A DNA stretch of 64,000 nt, taken from positions 4,482,380-4,546,379 of the forward strand of contig NW_020312859.1 in assembly GCF_003265705.1 (NCBI RefSeq), in the 5' to 3' direction. The notes below the pieces were generated by a model that was given only the letters and a program-made list of their open reading frames with translations, searched no databases and was not told the DNA's origin. The translations under genes were made by a program, and so were the position numbers. This DNA comes from Callorhinus ursinus (lineage: Eukaryota; Chordata; Mammalia; Carnivora; Otariidae). Positions within the stretch are counted from its first letter, which is position 1. Each line of letters opens with the position of its first letter. Positions 45,970 through 57,554 of the stretch are shown here, piece by piece.

Positions 45970-46165
45970 GGAAAATCATGGCTTTTGGAATGCAGACACT
46001 TCTGGGTCAAATTTGGCCTTGGCTCTATGATCTTGGACATACAAAATAGCTTCAATTTCCTCATTTGTAATGAAGATAATAATTCTTACTTTGCAGGGTT
46101 GTTATAAGGATGTATAAGATTATAGCGACATCTGACATAACAATAGATGTCCAATAAATAAAATG
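45970..46165 (+). mobile_element. MIR SINE, plus strand
   Basis: 'atcatggcttttggaatgca', 'cttcaatttcctcatttgta' and 'tttgcagggttgttataagg' follow in MIR order to 'tccaataaataaaatg'. Confidence 0.8.
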
Positions 46166-46260
46166 TCCCTCTTTCCTTCAGATGATCCAGTTCATATTCT
46201 TCTCAAACATCCCCAAGAGATGGTCCCCTTGAAATCTGGGAGCTAGTTTATCCTCAGCTC

Positions 46261-46320
46261 TTTCCTCTTTACATCCAGAAGATTACCAAATTCCCTCTTT
46301 ACATCCAGAAGATTACCAAA
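46261..46320. repeat. 30-bp tandem duplication
   Basis: Two adjacent 30-base units (46261-46290 and 46291-46320) contain 'acatccagaagattaccaaa' and differ at one position. Confidence 0.95.
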
Positions 46321-46339
46321 TTCCCTCAAGTTTACCTCC

Positions 46340-46955
46340 ATGTTTTACTTGGGCTGCCATAATTTATTTTTTGGATACTTTGCAGTGGTTTTCCAACTTG
46401 CCTATAGCCACAGATTTTGAAATCTAACCATGTCATGCCCTGAATACTACCTCTCATTGTCCCACAGGATCCAAAATTGGATTCTGTCTTACCTGTCCAG
46501 ACTTCTCTCTCTTAGGCACCCTGCCTTTCATCCTATGCTCTAGCAATGTCAAACTTCTGACAGAGTCCTACGTGCTGTTTCATAGTCTCATGCCATTTCA
46601 GACATTGTTTCTGTAGATAGATATCCATCCCTCCCCAATCCTTGTCCACCCACCAGAGTCCTACTGATTTCTTCTCAAGAACCCATCACCCAGCAGAGCA
46701 TCTTCTGACCTCCCACTGGCCTCCCTCCCCACTTCACCACCTTTTTGCTTTGACACAACCTCGTACACATTTCTAGGCTGATGTATATCATGCCTTATTG
46801 ATTTAAGTACTTACTTATGGGTCTGTCTTCTCCACCTGAGAGTGAATTACTAGAAAGCAAGAACCAGATCTTACTAATCTTTGTATTTCCAGCTATTATC
46901 ACTGATCCTGTACTGTTCCATATTCCATAAGCATTTGATGAATGAATCCACATTT
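46340..46955 (+). mobile_element. L2 LINE, about 600 bp, plus strand
   Basis: L2 landmarks appear in order, with 'ctagaaagcaagaaccagat' and the end 'gcatttgatgaatgaatcca'. The centre is diverged. Confidence 0.72.
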
Positions 46956-47927
46956 AGCTTGAATCCTCACAGTGATGGGAACTTCCAACATTGCAAGGCC
47001 GCAGCCTGATTTTGACCATGTGCCCCATGTCAAACCCAGATTGATAGGTCTTTCATCTTTATTGCCATATCTACTTCTCTACCCCTGCCACTACCCACTG
47101 ATCCTACTTAGAAAGAATATATATAATCCTCAAATGGCTACCATTTCACTATTAGAATGCTATCAACATCATGCGGCAATAAAATTTCCTCTTCTTGGAG
47201 AATTCTTCTACTTACTCCTAGAGTGACAGTGGTGTCCAGGTCCCTTACCCTCTTTTCTCCCTCATCGGGATTCGTTGTGGGTCACCAGTACCATGGCTAG
47301 ACCTAAACCCAGGATACTGGATGGATTCTGACAGCATGGAGGGTCTTTGTCCTAATCATAATATTGTGGTATGAAGAGGAGAAAATAAAAGATGCTTGCA
47401 TTTATTCTAATGTTTCTCTACAATAGGAGTAATAGTAGCTAACATTGTTAAGTCCTTACCAAATGCCATACACTGTAGGAGCAACAGCCCCCAACTAGTT
47501 ATTCTCCCTCTAGTCCCCAAACTCAATTGCAGAACCATCCACCTTACCTCCCACATCCACCGGAAGCTCCCTGGTGAGACCTTGCATCATGGTTATCCTC
47601 CAGGGTAGTCCAAACAAAAGAGTTGGTTTTTGTCGATCTCTGCCTAGAAGCATCCTTCTGCCAACCTGGCAAGAATAAAATTACATGAGCCCGTGGTGCT
47701 CACAGTTACTCCAGCCACAGATTATAGCATCTAGTCAAGGCACTCAGGAGGCCAGATTGCGCAACCTCAAACATCACTGGTGAAGGCATCATTCAAAGCT
47801 CTCTCACATCGGAGACCCCATGCTCCATTTCTTCATTGGTGCCCCTTTGGTTTTCAAAATGGTTCCACTTTCAGATGTCCTGCCCTCTGTCCAAATTGCT
47901 GGTATTTTAAACCAACCAGAGTTATTT
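46956..47927. other. Unassigned sequence with a possible MIR scrap
   Basis: The only hint of a repeat is 'gtagctaacattgttaagtc' near 47430, which resembles the antisense MIR 5' end. The rest is unassigned. Confidence 0.35.
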
Positions 47928-48180
47928 AATCCTACTTATAATCAATCACATGTAGTGAGCACATTTTAGATACCAGGAATTACATTTAACTCTTCGCATG
48001 CATAACTTAAGTCCTTTCAATTGCCCTAAAGCATACACATTTTTCACCTGAGCAAACAGGTTCAGAGAGCTTAACTGACTGAGCCCAAAACATAGGGCTA
48101 TTATTTAGCAGGAGAGTTGGGATTTGAACCCAGACATAATTCCAGTGCCCACACTCCTACACTCCATACCATACAGCCTC
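47928..48180 (-). mobile_element. MIR SINE, nearly full length, minus strand
   Basis: 'tagtgagcacattttagata', 'aaacaggttcagagagctta' and 'ttgggatttgaacccagaca' give antisense MIR in order. Confidence 0.78.
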
Positions 48181-49420
48181 CTGAATCAGTTTATTCTCTT
48201 ACCATAGGGCTAAGTGGGGATCCCATGGGCATTATGCATCTAAAATCCTGGAACAAGGAAAACCTTCAAGAACACCTATGGGTGAGACCCTTTATGTATG
48301 GCACAAATGGGGACAAAGACCATTGGAATAGCAATTGCTGTCCAGTCAGATACCATCTGGGCCTCATGTCAGCACCTCTGGCTCTCCTTATAGCCACCAT
48401 GATACCCCAGTTGTGAAAGTATCACAATTCACCCGCCAGGCTTTTTTCTGTGTAATTGATTGTCAGTATGTGTGACTTCTCCCCACTTTGCATCCTCTTT
48501 CTAAGATCTACAAACATCAATTTTTCCAAGTATTTTATCCTCCCACCTTTGCCCCTAAATGTGTTCAAATCCTGCCTCCCCTGTTTTCCTGGACTGACTT
48601 GGCCCCCACCTCCATGACACCCTCCACCTGGCCCAGGCAATCTATCCTTCTGAAATCCATTCCTTATATCCACTTCTGAGATTGCTCCATCTTGTCCACA
48701 AAGACCCATGAGAGATATTGCCTCGTGTTGTGCAGGGATCTGGAAATAGTCTGCCAATAATGTATCAGGCAGGAGGCAGTGTGGACTTCTAGAGCCACAA
48801 ACGTTTGACGCTTTAGAAGAAACTCTAGTCCAAGAAGGCAGAAGAGCCATTTCTCCTAATCGGAAAATGTCCCTGGAACCCACCCCCCCAGCAAACGCCA
48901 TCTCAGCTCCAGAGTCCATCAAAACTTCAATTTTATCAGAGTCTCCCCTATGATGCCATTTTATGTGCTATTAAACAGAACAATGCAGCTCACCAGTAAA
49001 ATAATCTGCAATAACGGCCCATTAAAAGCCTCCCTTAATATGGAACTTACTAATTAATGTAAATGGGGTGCAGAGCTTGGAAAGCCAAGTTGATTCTAAT
49101 GTTCAGGAAGTAGGTAAAATAGGAAAGGGTCTTATTTTTCATTAGCAATCTATTAGGGAATCTAATGAAATCTTTATGGCTTGGATATATTACCAAAAAA
49201 GTTAGTTGCTTTGTTTCCTGCCTCATTTCTCTGCCACCTTTCTCTATAAATATTGCCATGCTACGTGTTTGATCTGGGAACATGAAATTTTGCGTGGATT
49301 TTGCATCCTCCCAGGTTCTCAGTGTTTGGAGGTGAAGGGAACATAGTAGATTCACCTTAGTTCCCACCTAAGTTGGAAGCTGAGCCCCAAAGGGAGTTGA
49401 AGATGAGTGTACTAATTTCC
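48181..49420. other. Unassigned unique sequence, possibly constrained near 48950-49070
   Basis: The 166-codon minus-strand frame at 48422-48922 matches no family I know. The segment 48950-49070 is AT-rich, non-repetitive and contains 'acttactaattaatgtaaat', a layout often seen in conserved enhancers, though this alone proves nothing. Confidence 0.35.
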
Positions 49421-49500
49421 TTCTTTCTCCCTTCCTCCCTTCTTTGTTCTTCCTGTCTTCCTCCCTCCCCCCCACTCTCTCCTTCCTCTCACTCTCCCTG
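49421..49500. repeat. Pyrimidine-rich tract
   Basis: About 80 bases of CTTC, TCCC and TCTC units on the plus strand, with few purines. Confidence 0.85.
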
Positions 49501-49554
49501 AAATATTTTTTCAGCCCACTAGCAGTCAGGCTAGGCTAGGTTACTTCTGCTAAA

Positions 49555-49965
49555 TGTAAAAACATTCAAAGTTTATTTGTCATCTGTACTGCTTGTTTAC
49601 TGTGGGTCAGTAGGGGAGCAGAGTCACTCTGGGATCCAGGCTGATGGAGCAGCCACCATGCTGAACATTCCCAGTCATCCTGCCAGAGGGAAAAGACAAG
49701 GTAGCAAATTGGGATCTGGCTCTTCTAGCATCTGCCTGAGTGGTGCCTGGCTGGCTCAGTCAGTAGAGCATGCGACTCTTGATCTCAGGGTTGTTGAGTT
49801 CAAGCTCCATGTTGGATGTAGAGCTTACAAAAAATAAATAAAATAAAAAGCATCTACCTGAATATATGGGGCCCTTCTACTCACATTTCATTGCCCAAAG
49901 TCAGTCATATGGCCATGCCTAACTTCAAAGGGATCATGGAAGTATTATCCTCTAGTGAGTCCAAA
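49555..49965 (+). mobile_element. Unclassified LTR-like repeat, copy 2, split by a SINE
   Basis: 'ctgtgggtcagtaggggagc' before the SINE and 'cattgcccaaagtcagtcat' plus 'atggccatgcc' after it are similar in layout to the repeat at 34590. The CAN-SINE at 49740 divides it. Confidence 0.4.
49740..49848 (+). mobile_element. Short, older CAN-SINE variant, plus strand
   Basis: About 109 bases: 'ggtgcctggctggctcagtc' head, 'gactcttgatctcagggttg' body and an 'aaaaaataaataaaataaaa' tail. It lacks the long CT-rich middle of the other copies. A 13-bp target duplication with one mismatch lies at 49727-49739 and 49849-49861. Confidence 0.92.
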
Positions 49966-50009
49966 AGGCCCTTTCTGTGAGCCAACCAATGTAATAATAG
50001 TCTATGATA

Positions 50010-50115
50010 TCACAGTGAATTAGAAACAGACCCTGCTCTCAGGGAGCTCGGAATCTATTGGGAGAACTAGAAAACAAACTCCAGTCAGAGCATAGTAGAT
50101 GGGGTATGAGACTAT
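50010..50115 (-). mobile_element. L2 fragment, minus strand
   Basis: 'cctgctctcagggagctcgg' and 'aatctattgggagaactaga' match antisense L2 upstream of its terminus. Confidence 0.5.
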
Positions 50116-51482
50116 ACTAGGAGCCTTGGGGCCACGTGGGCTCATTTGCTCCCCTCTTTGTTGACCTTCCCCTGGAGCTTTGCTGCGGCTAGTGGTGTGA
50201 GCACCTTCCTCCTCCTTCTTGGGATCTAGTGTCTGGGAGCGAAAGTCACGCCCTGACCCAGTTCCCCAGGTACCTGTCTTTAGTTTCACAGACCCTTGAT
50301 CCATGGGCTTATGAGGAGAGGAACTGTCTGAGACCAACCAGCCTAGGCAGGCCTGAGGTTCAGGAAAGTGAGGAGCCCAAGGAGGGAAGGCCGAGGTTCA
50401 GGCAGCATGGTAGGTTTGGGTTACCCTGATTGCTCCATAGCCTACTGGTAGGCGCCTATTGCATCTCAGTGCCAAGAAGTCAATCATTTCAAAGGACAGA
50501 GCTCTGGAGGAGGTAGTAGAGGAGTTTGGAGCAAGGATTCAGATCCCATAAGGAGTGGGATAGTGGAGAGTGAGATGGGGAAACTGAGGCAGGAACTCAG
50601 CAGAGAGCAATACTGAAGCATCAGGTTGTCCTTAATCAGCTTATAGTAGCAGTTCAGCCCAAAACCTGTCTGCTAAAGTTGAACTTTAGTTCTTAGAGGA
50701 CTTCCCCACCACACACACACACCATACAGGTCTTGGGCAGGATTGGCTCTGGAGCTCGGGGGAGCAAGGGATTAAGCCCTAGGAAGTGAAGGGAGTCATT
50801 GGCTATGGTGGACGTGCTGTGGATAGCCAGACATCATAGACTTTATACTCTGTGCAACAGGCCTTTTTAGAGCCCAGAGAGAATGCTCTGGCTAGCTTTG
50901 TAATCATGTTCCAATCAGCTTTACAGACTTGTGAAATTGATTATCCTGCTGGTCTCACACAGGCTTTGGAGCAAGGCAGAGGGGCACCTTAATTCTTTGT
51001 TGAGTTCCACACACTGATTCGAGGAGACTTTAGCTTTTCCATCCATCCCCAAGAGGAAGGGAGTTCAAATTACCTTGAAATTACAATTTAGGGGCATCAA
51101 ACCTTGGCCAGTCTGTTTCATTTTCCCAATTACCCAGACAGGGCCAAGAATGAGAAAGGAGGTACCTGGCCTATTACCTCCTCTTTAGGAACATGAAAAA
51201 GAGGTGAAGTGAGAGGGCGAGATCCAGGTCCCCACATGGGCTCAGACGTTCTAGGGATGGGAGAGTGAGGGATGTAGGCACCGGAAACTTGGGTCCAGTA
51301 GTTCTAGACCTCCCCGCAGGATGGTGTGATTGGGGTCATAGTCAATTGACTTATACCAAGGCACTCCCACTGGTTTTTCTTTGCTTTCATTTTCTGTCTT
51401 GATGAAATAGTGGGGATTTTTGTATTGCTACAGGGAAATGAATGGAACTTATTCGTGTGTTTCTCCAGCCTAGGGGTTCAGA
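50116..51482. other. Unassigned unique sequence
   Basis: About 1.4 kb without a recognised repeat or exon. A short CA run lies at about 50710-50724. Confidence 0.4.
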
Positions 51483-51700
51483 GAAATCTTCCTGCAATCA
51501 AGGAGCCTGACCTGGGTCTTGAACAATGACCAGGAGCTACTCAGTTGGAGGGAAGTGGGAAGTCCACTACAGATAGGGGAAGACCACATGCCAAAGCCCA
51601 GAGGCACTTTACTAGAACAGGAAGAGGAAGGAAGGGAGAGGAGACTAGGAGGGCCTGGCACACTGAAGAGGTTAGAGTCTAAAGGCAGAGGAAGAGGCAT
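51483..51700 (-). mobile_element. L2-like fragment, minus strand
   Basis: 'ctgacctgggtcttgaacaa' and 'gaccacatgccaaagcccag' with 'aggc' follow the antisense L2 order. Confidence 0.5.
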
Positions 51701-51914
51701 GCACATTAAAAATTAAAGATGGGATCGCAGGTGGAAAATGGAGATGTGGTTGGCACAGCAGAAGCAAAACTGCGGAGTGGTCCCCTTGGAGGCTTGCTAG
51801 AGCAAGCTGACTTAATGTCACATCTGTCAACTCATGTCTGGAATTCACAAGGAATTTCTTTTTCCTCTCAGTTACCTAGATCATTATTAAGTGATGACAG
51901 TCCTATTAAAATGG
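51701..51914. other. Unassigned stretch
   Basis: Nothing recognised. Confidence 0.3.
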
Positions 51915-52165
51915 CTGATAAGTAGTGAGTACTTACTATATGTCAGGACTTTTCTAAGAATTTTTCGTATCTTATTTAATCTTTTCACAATCCCATGAGG
52001 TGAATACCATTAGCATCCCCATTGTACAGATGAGGAAACTAAGCCTCAAGGAGTTCATCAATTTGCAGAGTGTCAGTGCCAGTAAGTGGTGGAATTGAGG
52101 TCCAAACACAGGGGTCTGAACGTCAAGCCCCTATCTTAATTGCTGTACTATGATGCCTCCGGTGA
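51915..52165 (-). mobile_element. MIR SINE, nearly full length, minus strand
   Basis: One of the best preserved MIRs here: 'gagtacttactatatgtcag', 'ttgtacagatgaggaaacta', 'ggtggaattgaggtcc' and 'taattgctgtactatgatgc' in order. Confidence 0.88.
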
Positions 52166-52184
52166 TGAAAATAGAGCTCATCTA

Positions 52185-52330
52185 GTCCTTCCTTCATTCA
52201 GCAGATATTCACTGAGTGCAATATGCAACAGGCTTTAAGTATTGGGAAGCCAGGTTTGAGCAAGATGGCAAGTGGTGTCTTCACATGGAGCCTCCCATCT
52301 ACTGGGGAGACAGAAAATCAGTAAATAGTT
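52185..52330 (-). mobile_element. L2 3' end, minus strand
   Basis: 'cttcattcagcagatattca' and 'ctgagtgcaatatgcaacag' mark the reversed L2 terminus, followed by 'tggagcctcccatctactgg'. Confidence 0.68.
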
Positions 52331-53314
52331 AATGGAAAAGAGAATATCAGGTTGCAAAGAAAAAGTAAACTAGGGTATCAGGGGATAAAATATGAAAGCA
52401 TGAAAGGGTCTTCGATGCCAGGTGAAGGAACTGAAGCCAAGAAAAGGAGAGTCATCTCAGCCATACAATAAATTGGCAGGCAGGGTTGAGAAAAGAATCC
52501 AAGACTCCTGATAGATTCCGTAGCTAGTGATCTGGTGCCAGTCTGTTTTAGGCACCAGAACAAGACAGCCACAGTCCCTCTCCTCATGGATCTTACATTC
52601 TTTCCCCAACCATTGCTGCCTGGGTACCTGAAGCTTTACAAGACATACTTTTTTTCATCCACTGTCAGTTCTACTAAAACATGCCCTCCACCTTTATTTC
52701 TCCTATGCTCAGCTCATGGCCGGAAAATCTGAAGAGCAGTATTTCCTTCTCTGGAGAGCCTGCATTCCCCTGCCATAAGCAGAACACGGGGGGTTGTGGG
52801 GGAGTAAGGATAAAAGATCTATGCCTTTCTCCAACTTCCCAAAGAGGGAATATTTTAATGATCATATGAAAGAGGATGATCTCTACCCTGCTGCACTATT
52901 GCTTTCAGGCAATCAACAAGTACAGAGTTGATGACCCTTTTTGAATAGGGGAGCAGAGAAAGGGGAAACCCCAGAAAAGTGAAAGGACATTAGCTAACAC
53001 ATCAAAGATTGCCCTTCATGTGTAATGGCTTTTCTTCTCTTCTAATCAGCCAAGGCAAGGGGCAGCGGGCTCTGGCTGAGCCTGCAGCTTCCCAGATGCC
53101 CTACTGAGGTCCCAAAGCCCCGAGACTCCATAGGGCACCCTGCCAAGGGAGATAATAAAGGATTCCTCTAGATATAATTCCTACTCTCATGGTGCAGCAG
53201 GGCACCATAGACCAGGTGAAGCGGAGTCTATTTTAGCAGCCTTCTTTGGATCTAGAATGATTCATATCCTGTCTCTAAGCCCGACCCCATCTCCTACACC
53301 CTGACCTCTCCTTT
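52331..53314. other. Unassigned unique sequence
   Basis: About 1 kb with no recognised repeat or exon. Confidence 0.4.
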
Positions 53315-53450
53315 ATATACACTAACTCATATGATCTTCACAGCCAACTTAAAAGACAGGTGTCATTATACAGACAAAGAAACCAAGGCACGAAAACATT
53401 AAGACTTTCCCAAGGTCACACAGCTAGCAAGTAGAAGAGTTGGCCTTTCA
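53315..53450 (-). mobile_element. MIR SINE fragment, minus strand
   Basis: 'cccaaggtcacacagctagc' is a near-perfect antisense MIR core, preceded by 'acagacaaagaaaccaaggc'. Confidence 0.85.
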
Positions 53451-53465
53451 GTTCAGGATTGAGCA

Positions 53466-53663
53466 GCGCCTGGGTGCTCAATCGGTTAGGCGTCTGCCTT
53501 CGGCTCAGGTCATGATCCTGGAGTCCTGGGATTGATCCCTGCATGAGGCTCCATGCTCAGTGGGGAGTCTGCTTCTCCCTCTGCCCCTCCCCCCACTTGT
53601 GCACTCGCACTCTCTCTCTCTCTCTCAAATAAATAAAATCTTAAAAAAAATAAAAATAAATAA
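53466..53663 (+). mobile_element. CAN-SINE, plus strand
   Basis: 'gcgcctgggtgctcaatcgg' head, 'cttcggctcaggtcatgatc', a (TC)n expansion near 53610-53625 and a long A-rich tail. An imperfect 13-bp duplication is possible at 53451-53463 and 53664-53676. Confidence 0.93.
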
Positions 53664-53931
53664 ATTCAGGTTTCAGTCTGGGTTCTTGAGCAGTGGGATA
53701 TACTGCACCTGCTCCTCCTAGTCTGCCCCTCCACCCCCGCTGACACTCTCAGCACTGCCCTGAGCAGGACCCCTTGTACTACGGCTGTACTGTTAATGAC
53801 AATGATCCGATTTTTACTGCTGTTTCTTTGAGGCTCCCGCAGGCCTTGTAATACTATCACTCTGCTTCTGCCTGTGGTGTTCTTATTACAAATCCTAGCG
53901 CCACTGCTGCCACTGCATGCTGCCTTCCTCC
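53664..53931. other. Unassigned stretch between the SINE and the TCC tract
   Basis: Nothing recognised. The 292-codon minus-strand frame starting in this area runs through the N gap and is not a gene. Confidence 0.4.
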
Positions 53932-54545
53932 CTCCTCCTCCTCCTCCCTCCTCCTCCTCCTCCTCCTCCTCCTCCCTCCTCCTCCTCCTCCCTCTTCCTC
54001 CCCCTCCTCCTCCTCCTCCACCACCTCCTCCTCCACCGCCTCCTCCTCCCTCCTCCTCCCCCTCCCTCCTCCACCTCCTCCTCCTCCACCTTCTNNNNNN
54101 NNNNNNNNNNNNNNNNNNNNNNNNNNNNNNNNNNNNNNNNNNNNNNNNNNNNNNNNNNNNNNNNNNNNNNNNNNNNNNNNNNNNNNNNNNNNNNNNNNNN
54201 NNNNNNNNNNNNNNNNNNNNNNNNNNNNNNNNNNNNNNNNNNNNNNNNNNNNNNNNNNNNNNNNNNNNNNNNNNNNNNNNNNNNNNNNNNNNNNNNNNNN
54301 NNNNNNNNNNNNNNNNNNNNNNNNNNNNNNNNNNNNNNNNNNNNNNNNNNNNNNNNNNNNNNNNNNNNNNNNNNNNNNNNNNNNNNNNNNNNNNNNNNNN
54401 NNNNNNNNNNNNNNNNNNNNNNNNNNNNNNNNNNNNNNNNNNNNNNNNNNNNNNNNNNNNNNNNNNNNNNNNNNNNNNNNNNNNNNNNNNNNNNCCTCCA
54501 CCTCCACCTCCTCCACCTCCTCCTCCCTCCTCCAGCTCCTCCACC
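53932..54545. repeat. (TCC)n / (GGA)n minisatellite-like tract with a 400-N gap
   Basis: TCC and CCTCCA units fill 53932-54094 and 54495-54545. The minus strand is GGA-rich. The centre is missing from the assembly. Long poly-P/S/L and poly-G/E/R frames on either strand are products of the repeat and the N run. Confidence 0.96.
54095..54494. other. Assembly gap, exactly 400 N
   Basis: The N run starts and ends inside the TCC tract. The size may be an estimate and need not equal the true distance. Confidence 0.99.
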
Positions 54546-54799
54546 TCTTCCTCACTCTCCCAAACTCCCCTTGTTCATTGCCCCAGTCCCAGATCTGCTG
54601 GCCTGTCTTCTGCAGGTGCTTTTTTACAGATGGGGAATGGACGCTCTGAGCTAGTTAATGCATCAGGTGTGGGCCTGAGACTGACTCGTGGCTGCACAGC
54701 ATTTTAGATCTCGGTCATTTATCTCCAGCCTGGTGGAATTTCAGATTGATACAAAGAACTTGCAGCAGAGGGCCTGTTAGTGTTTAGAACCTCTCTGTG
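54546..54799. other. Unassigned stretch
   Basis: Nothing recognised. Confidence 0.3.
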
Positions 54800-54935
54800 C
54801 TGAGGGATGTGTAAGGGTCACCTGGGAATGGGTTAGAAATGTAGAATCTCAGGCCCCAGCCCAGGCCTCCTGAATCAGAGTCTGGTTGGATTGCATGTCA
54901 AAGTGGACCAAGCACTGAAACTGCCCACAAATCCA
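54800..54935 (+). mobile_element. MER5-like hAT relic
   Basis: 'gtcacctgggaatgggttag', 'gaatctcaggccccagccca' and 'cctcctgaatcagagtctgg' give the MER5 pattern. Confidence 0.65.
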
Positions 54936-55619
54936 TCCTGACATTTAATCCTTAAAACCCACTAGGAAACAGAGCCGATGATGCTGTTCCCACTTGGGTC
55001 GGGAGTGTGAATGGCAAGCTAGTATGGTAACTCCCTTTCCATGGGGGTCAAGATGATGATGATGTGAGAGTCAGGGATCTGAAGGGAGTGGGTCAGGTGG
55101 AGCCAGCTAGACAGGTGTCAGACGTGCATCTGGATTCGTGGCTGTTGTCCATGAACTTCTGGAAGAATATCTGTTGATGGTATAAATAACTTGGGAGGGG
55201 GCCGTGTGTGTGCATGCGTGCGTGTGTTGAGGAGTATAATGAGGGACAATGGACCATCACCTCTGCCCAGGACTTCAACTTGAGCGTCTCTCCCCCCCTG
55301 GGAGCACTACCTAGGCTTGAACTCCATGGTGAGCCCCTGCTTGAAGACTTCTGGCGTTGTGCCATGCTCCGGGGCTCACAGACAGCTCCCTGACTATTCC
55401 TCCACATGAGATTCCTCCCTGTGCCTGACTGCAGTGGCCTGAGAGCGTCCCCCTATGAAGGCTGTTCAAGCACAGGTGAGGGATGTTTACCCTTAGTGCC
55501 CTCGGGAGCACTCCCTCCGTGGCCTCATGCACAGCGAAATGGCTTTGCTGAGAAGGAAACACAGTGGTAGAAATGGCATTCTTCCAAGTTATCAAAGAAA
55601 GGAGGTAATTGCAAAATGA
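54936..55619. other. Unassigned unique sequence
   Basis: No repeat or exon recognised. A short TG-rich piece lies at 55203-55228. Confidence 0.4.
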
Positions 55620-56010
55620 ACTCCGAGACAAGCAGCTGACAACCTCACTCCCTCTCCTGCTTTGTACCTTCTCTTTACATGGATTCAGACTATCACCTAT
55701 GTGTTCTTCCTTTAAAAAGGAAAATACGATAACATCGCCCTCTGGTCTAATTCCAGAGTTGGCTTCCTACAGCTTTGTCATAGAACCTGAACCCTTTATC
55801 ATGCCTTTCAAGGCCCTTTACTTGTCTGACCTAACTCACCACCTCCCTCCCCCCGGCTCATCACCCCCAGCAGATATGCCATGGCACAGAATTTCTCACT
55901 GTTCTTCAAACCCTCCAGGCTTTTGTGACTCCGGATCTTTCCTCAGGCTTTGCCTTATGTCTGGAACCCTTTGCCCCAATCTGCTCAGAAGCTTCTTACT
56001 CCCGTTTCAT
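55620..56010 (+). mobile_element. L2 LINE fragment, plus strand
   Basis: 'atgcctttcaaggcccttta' and 'gtctggaaccctttgcccca' are L2 body landmarks. The 166-codon plus-strand frame (55609-56109) covers this relic and is therefore not a gene. Confidence 0.7.
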
Positions 56011-57084
56011 GTCATAAGCAGTAATATAAAAGTCTGGGCTCTTAAACCATTATACCTCCTAAAACTCCCCTCACAGAAGGAGCTAGCAAAACAGGACTCT
56101 CAGAGGTGAGGGTTAGGGTTTGGTGGGAACTTCTCCCAGAGAGACCGCCATGATTTGGGACAGGAGCCCCCTGGTGCATGTGTGTTCTAGACAGGCAGCT
56201 GGACTGTCTGGTGGACGAAATGGAGCAAGAAGCAAATCTACATAATGGAGCCATTGATCACTGTCACAACGTGCAACCAGCTGTGACCTGGACTGAGGAT
56301 GCATTTTTCAGGAGAAGGTTTCCTGGGGAAAGAGTATTTGTTGATGTGAGGCTCTTAGGAGTACGGTGAGGGAGATGCTTTCCTGATGACATTTCAGAGA
56401 CAGTTTTGCACTGAATCAACTTAAAAATGTCTCTCCTCCTGCTCTAGGAACTTGGGATTGCTGTTTCTCCCCTGCAGGGTGAGAGCATTTCCATCTTCTA
56501 TCTGGCGATCTCACAGCTCTTCAGCCCTGTTCCTGACTGCTTTCTGGAGTAATTGGGGATGCGGTTTTCCCCATCCATTGTGATAGTTCGCTGTCGGCAA
56601 AATCCAGTCTTTGGGTTCTGGAAATATTTTAATTTGTGTAGCTTTCAGTTTTTTTTTCTCTGAAGAGTTATGCAATCTTTACACCCTCCCATGCTGCTTT
56701 ATTTATGGCAGCTGTTGTTCGTTTGCTTGTTTAATTCTAAGTGCCTGCCTTTTGATAGCAAAGTTGAACCATCACGGTGTGACCAGGCATCTCCTTCCAT
56801 GCATCTTTTAGGGGATTGTCCTGAGTCTTTCTGCCCTAAATGTGAAGTTGACTATTTATCACTCTCTAAGCCCCCATCCTGACTTTTTTTTATAGCACCT
56901 GTCCCTCGTTTGTTTTTAAAAAATGGCTTTGTTTATCTGTTTACTTGTTTACCACCTGTCTCCCCCCACTAGAAGTAACCTCCATGTGGGCAGGGGCTTG
57001 TCTCACTCCCAGTGTATCCCCTGGCCCTGGCGGGTACTCAGTAGATGAGTGTAGATATAACACATTTTGTGTGTGTGTGATGAT
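56011..57084. other. Unassigned sequence
   Basis: No confident repeat. The 63-codon frame at 56178-56369 is preceded by 'tgtgttctag', an acceptor-like site, but has no matching donor or known domain. A T-rich region is at 56640-56670. Confidence 0.35.
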
Positions 57085-57440
57085 TTTTCTCTCCCATTAA
57101 GAAAGCCTTCTTTCTTTCCTAGATTATACATATTTTGCCTTTCCTTCATAAATTGATGTTGAATTTTGCCAAATACATTTTGACATCTTTTGGGATGAAC
57201 TCTGACTCGTGGATAGGATTCATTACATTAGGAGAGTCTTAATTGTAATAATCCTTCAACTTCTGGAATAGATTCTTATTGGCAGTAGTATATAATGAAA
57301 CAGTTGATATGCTGGTCTATAGTTTTGGTTTGGTTTGGTATTGATTATTTGGTTATTGGTTATTTGGTTATGGTCCTGCTGTCTGTGTCAGGCTCTGGTA
57401 TTACTAACTTCTTATGGGAGGCTTCTAGTCATGAGATTAG
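57085..57440 (-). mobile_element. Old L1 ORF2 fragment, minus strand
   Basis: 'gatgttgaattttgccaaat' and 'gatatgctggtctatagttt' are antisense L1 landmarks. A local TTGG and TTATTTGG expansion is present at 57325-57375. Confidence 0.65.
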
Positions 57441-57554
57441 TCCCAGAAACAGATCCCCCATCAATGCAATGCATGAAACTGCCCATTTACTCCCACTCTA
57501 GCAAAGCTCTCTGTTAATCATTTTAAATTCTCTTTACTACTTAGAAAAGCAAAC
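57441..57554. other. Short unassigned stretch
   Basis: It separates two L1-derived pieces and may itself be eroded L1. Confidence 0.3.

Noticed and set aside
48422..48922. 166-codon minus-strand open frame
   Set aside because: Same reasoning as for 15148. It contains no motif that I can tie to a family.
26436..53663. CAN-SINEs considered as tRNA genes
   Set aside because: They keep A- and B-box-like segments of a tRNA-Lys ancestor but lack a foldable cloverleaf and carry SINE bodies and tails.
53666..54707. Very long frames (up to 292 codons) on both strands
   Set aside because: They run through 400 N and a TCC/GGA repeat, giving poly-G/E/R or poly-P/S/L. These are not proteins.
55609..56109. 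166-codon plus-strand open frame
   Set aside because: It overlaps an L2 relic over most of its length.
56178..56369. 63-codon frame preceded by an acceptor-like 'ttctag'
   Set aside because: No donor site, no known domain and no neighbouring exon, so the splice-like signal alone is not evidence.
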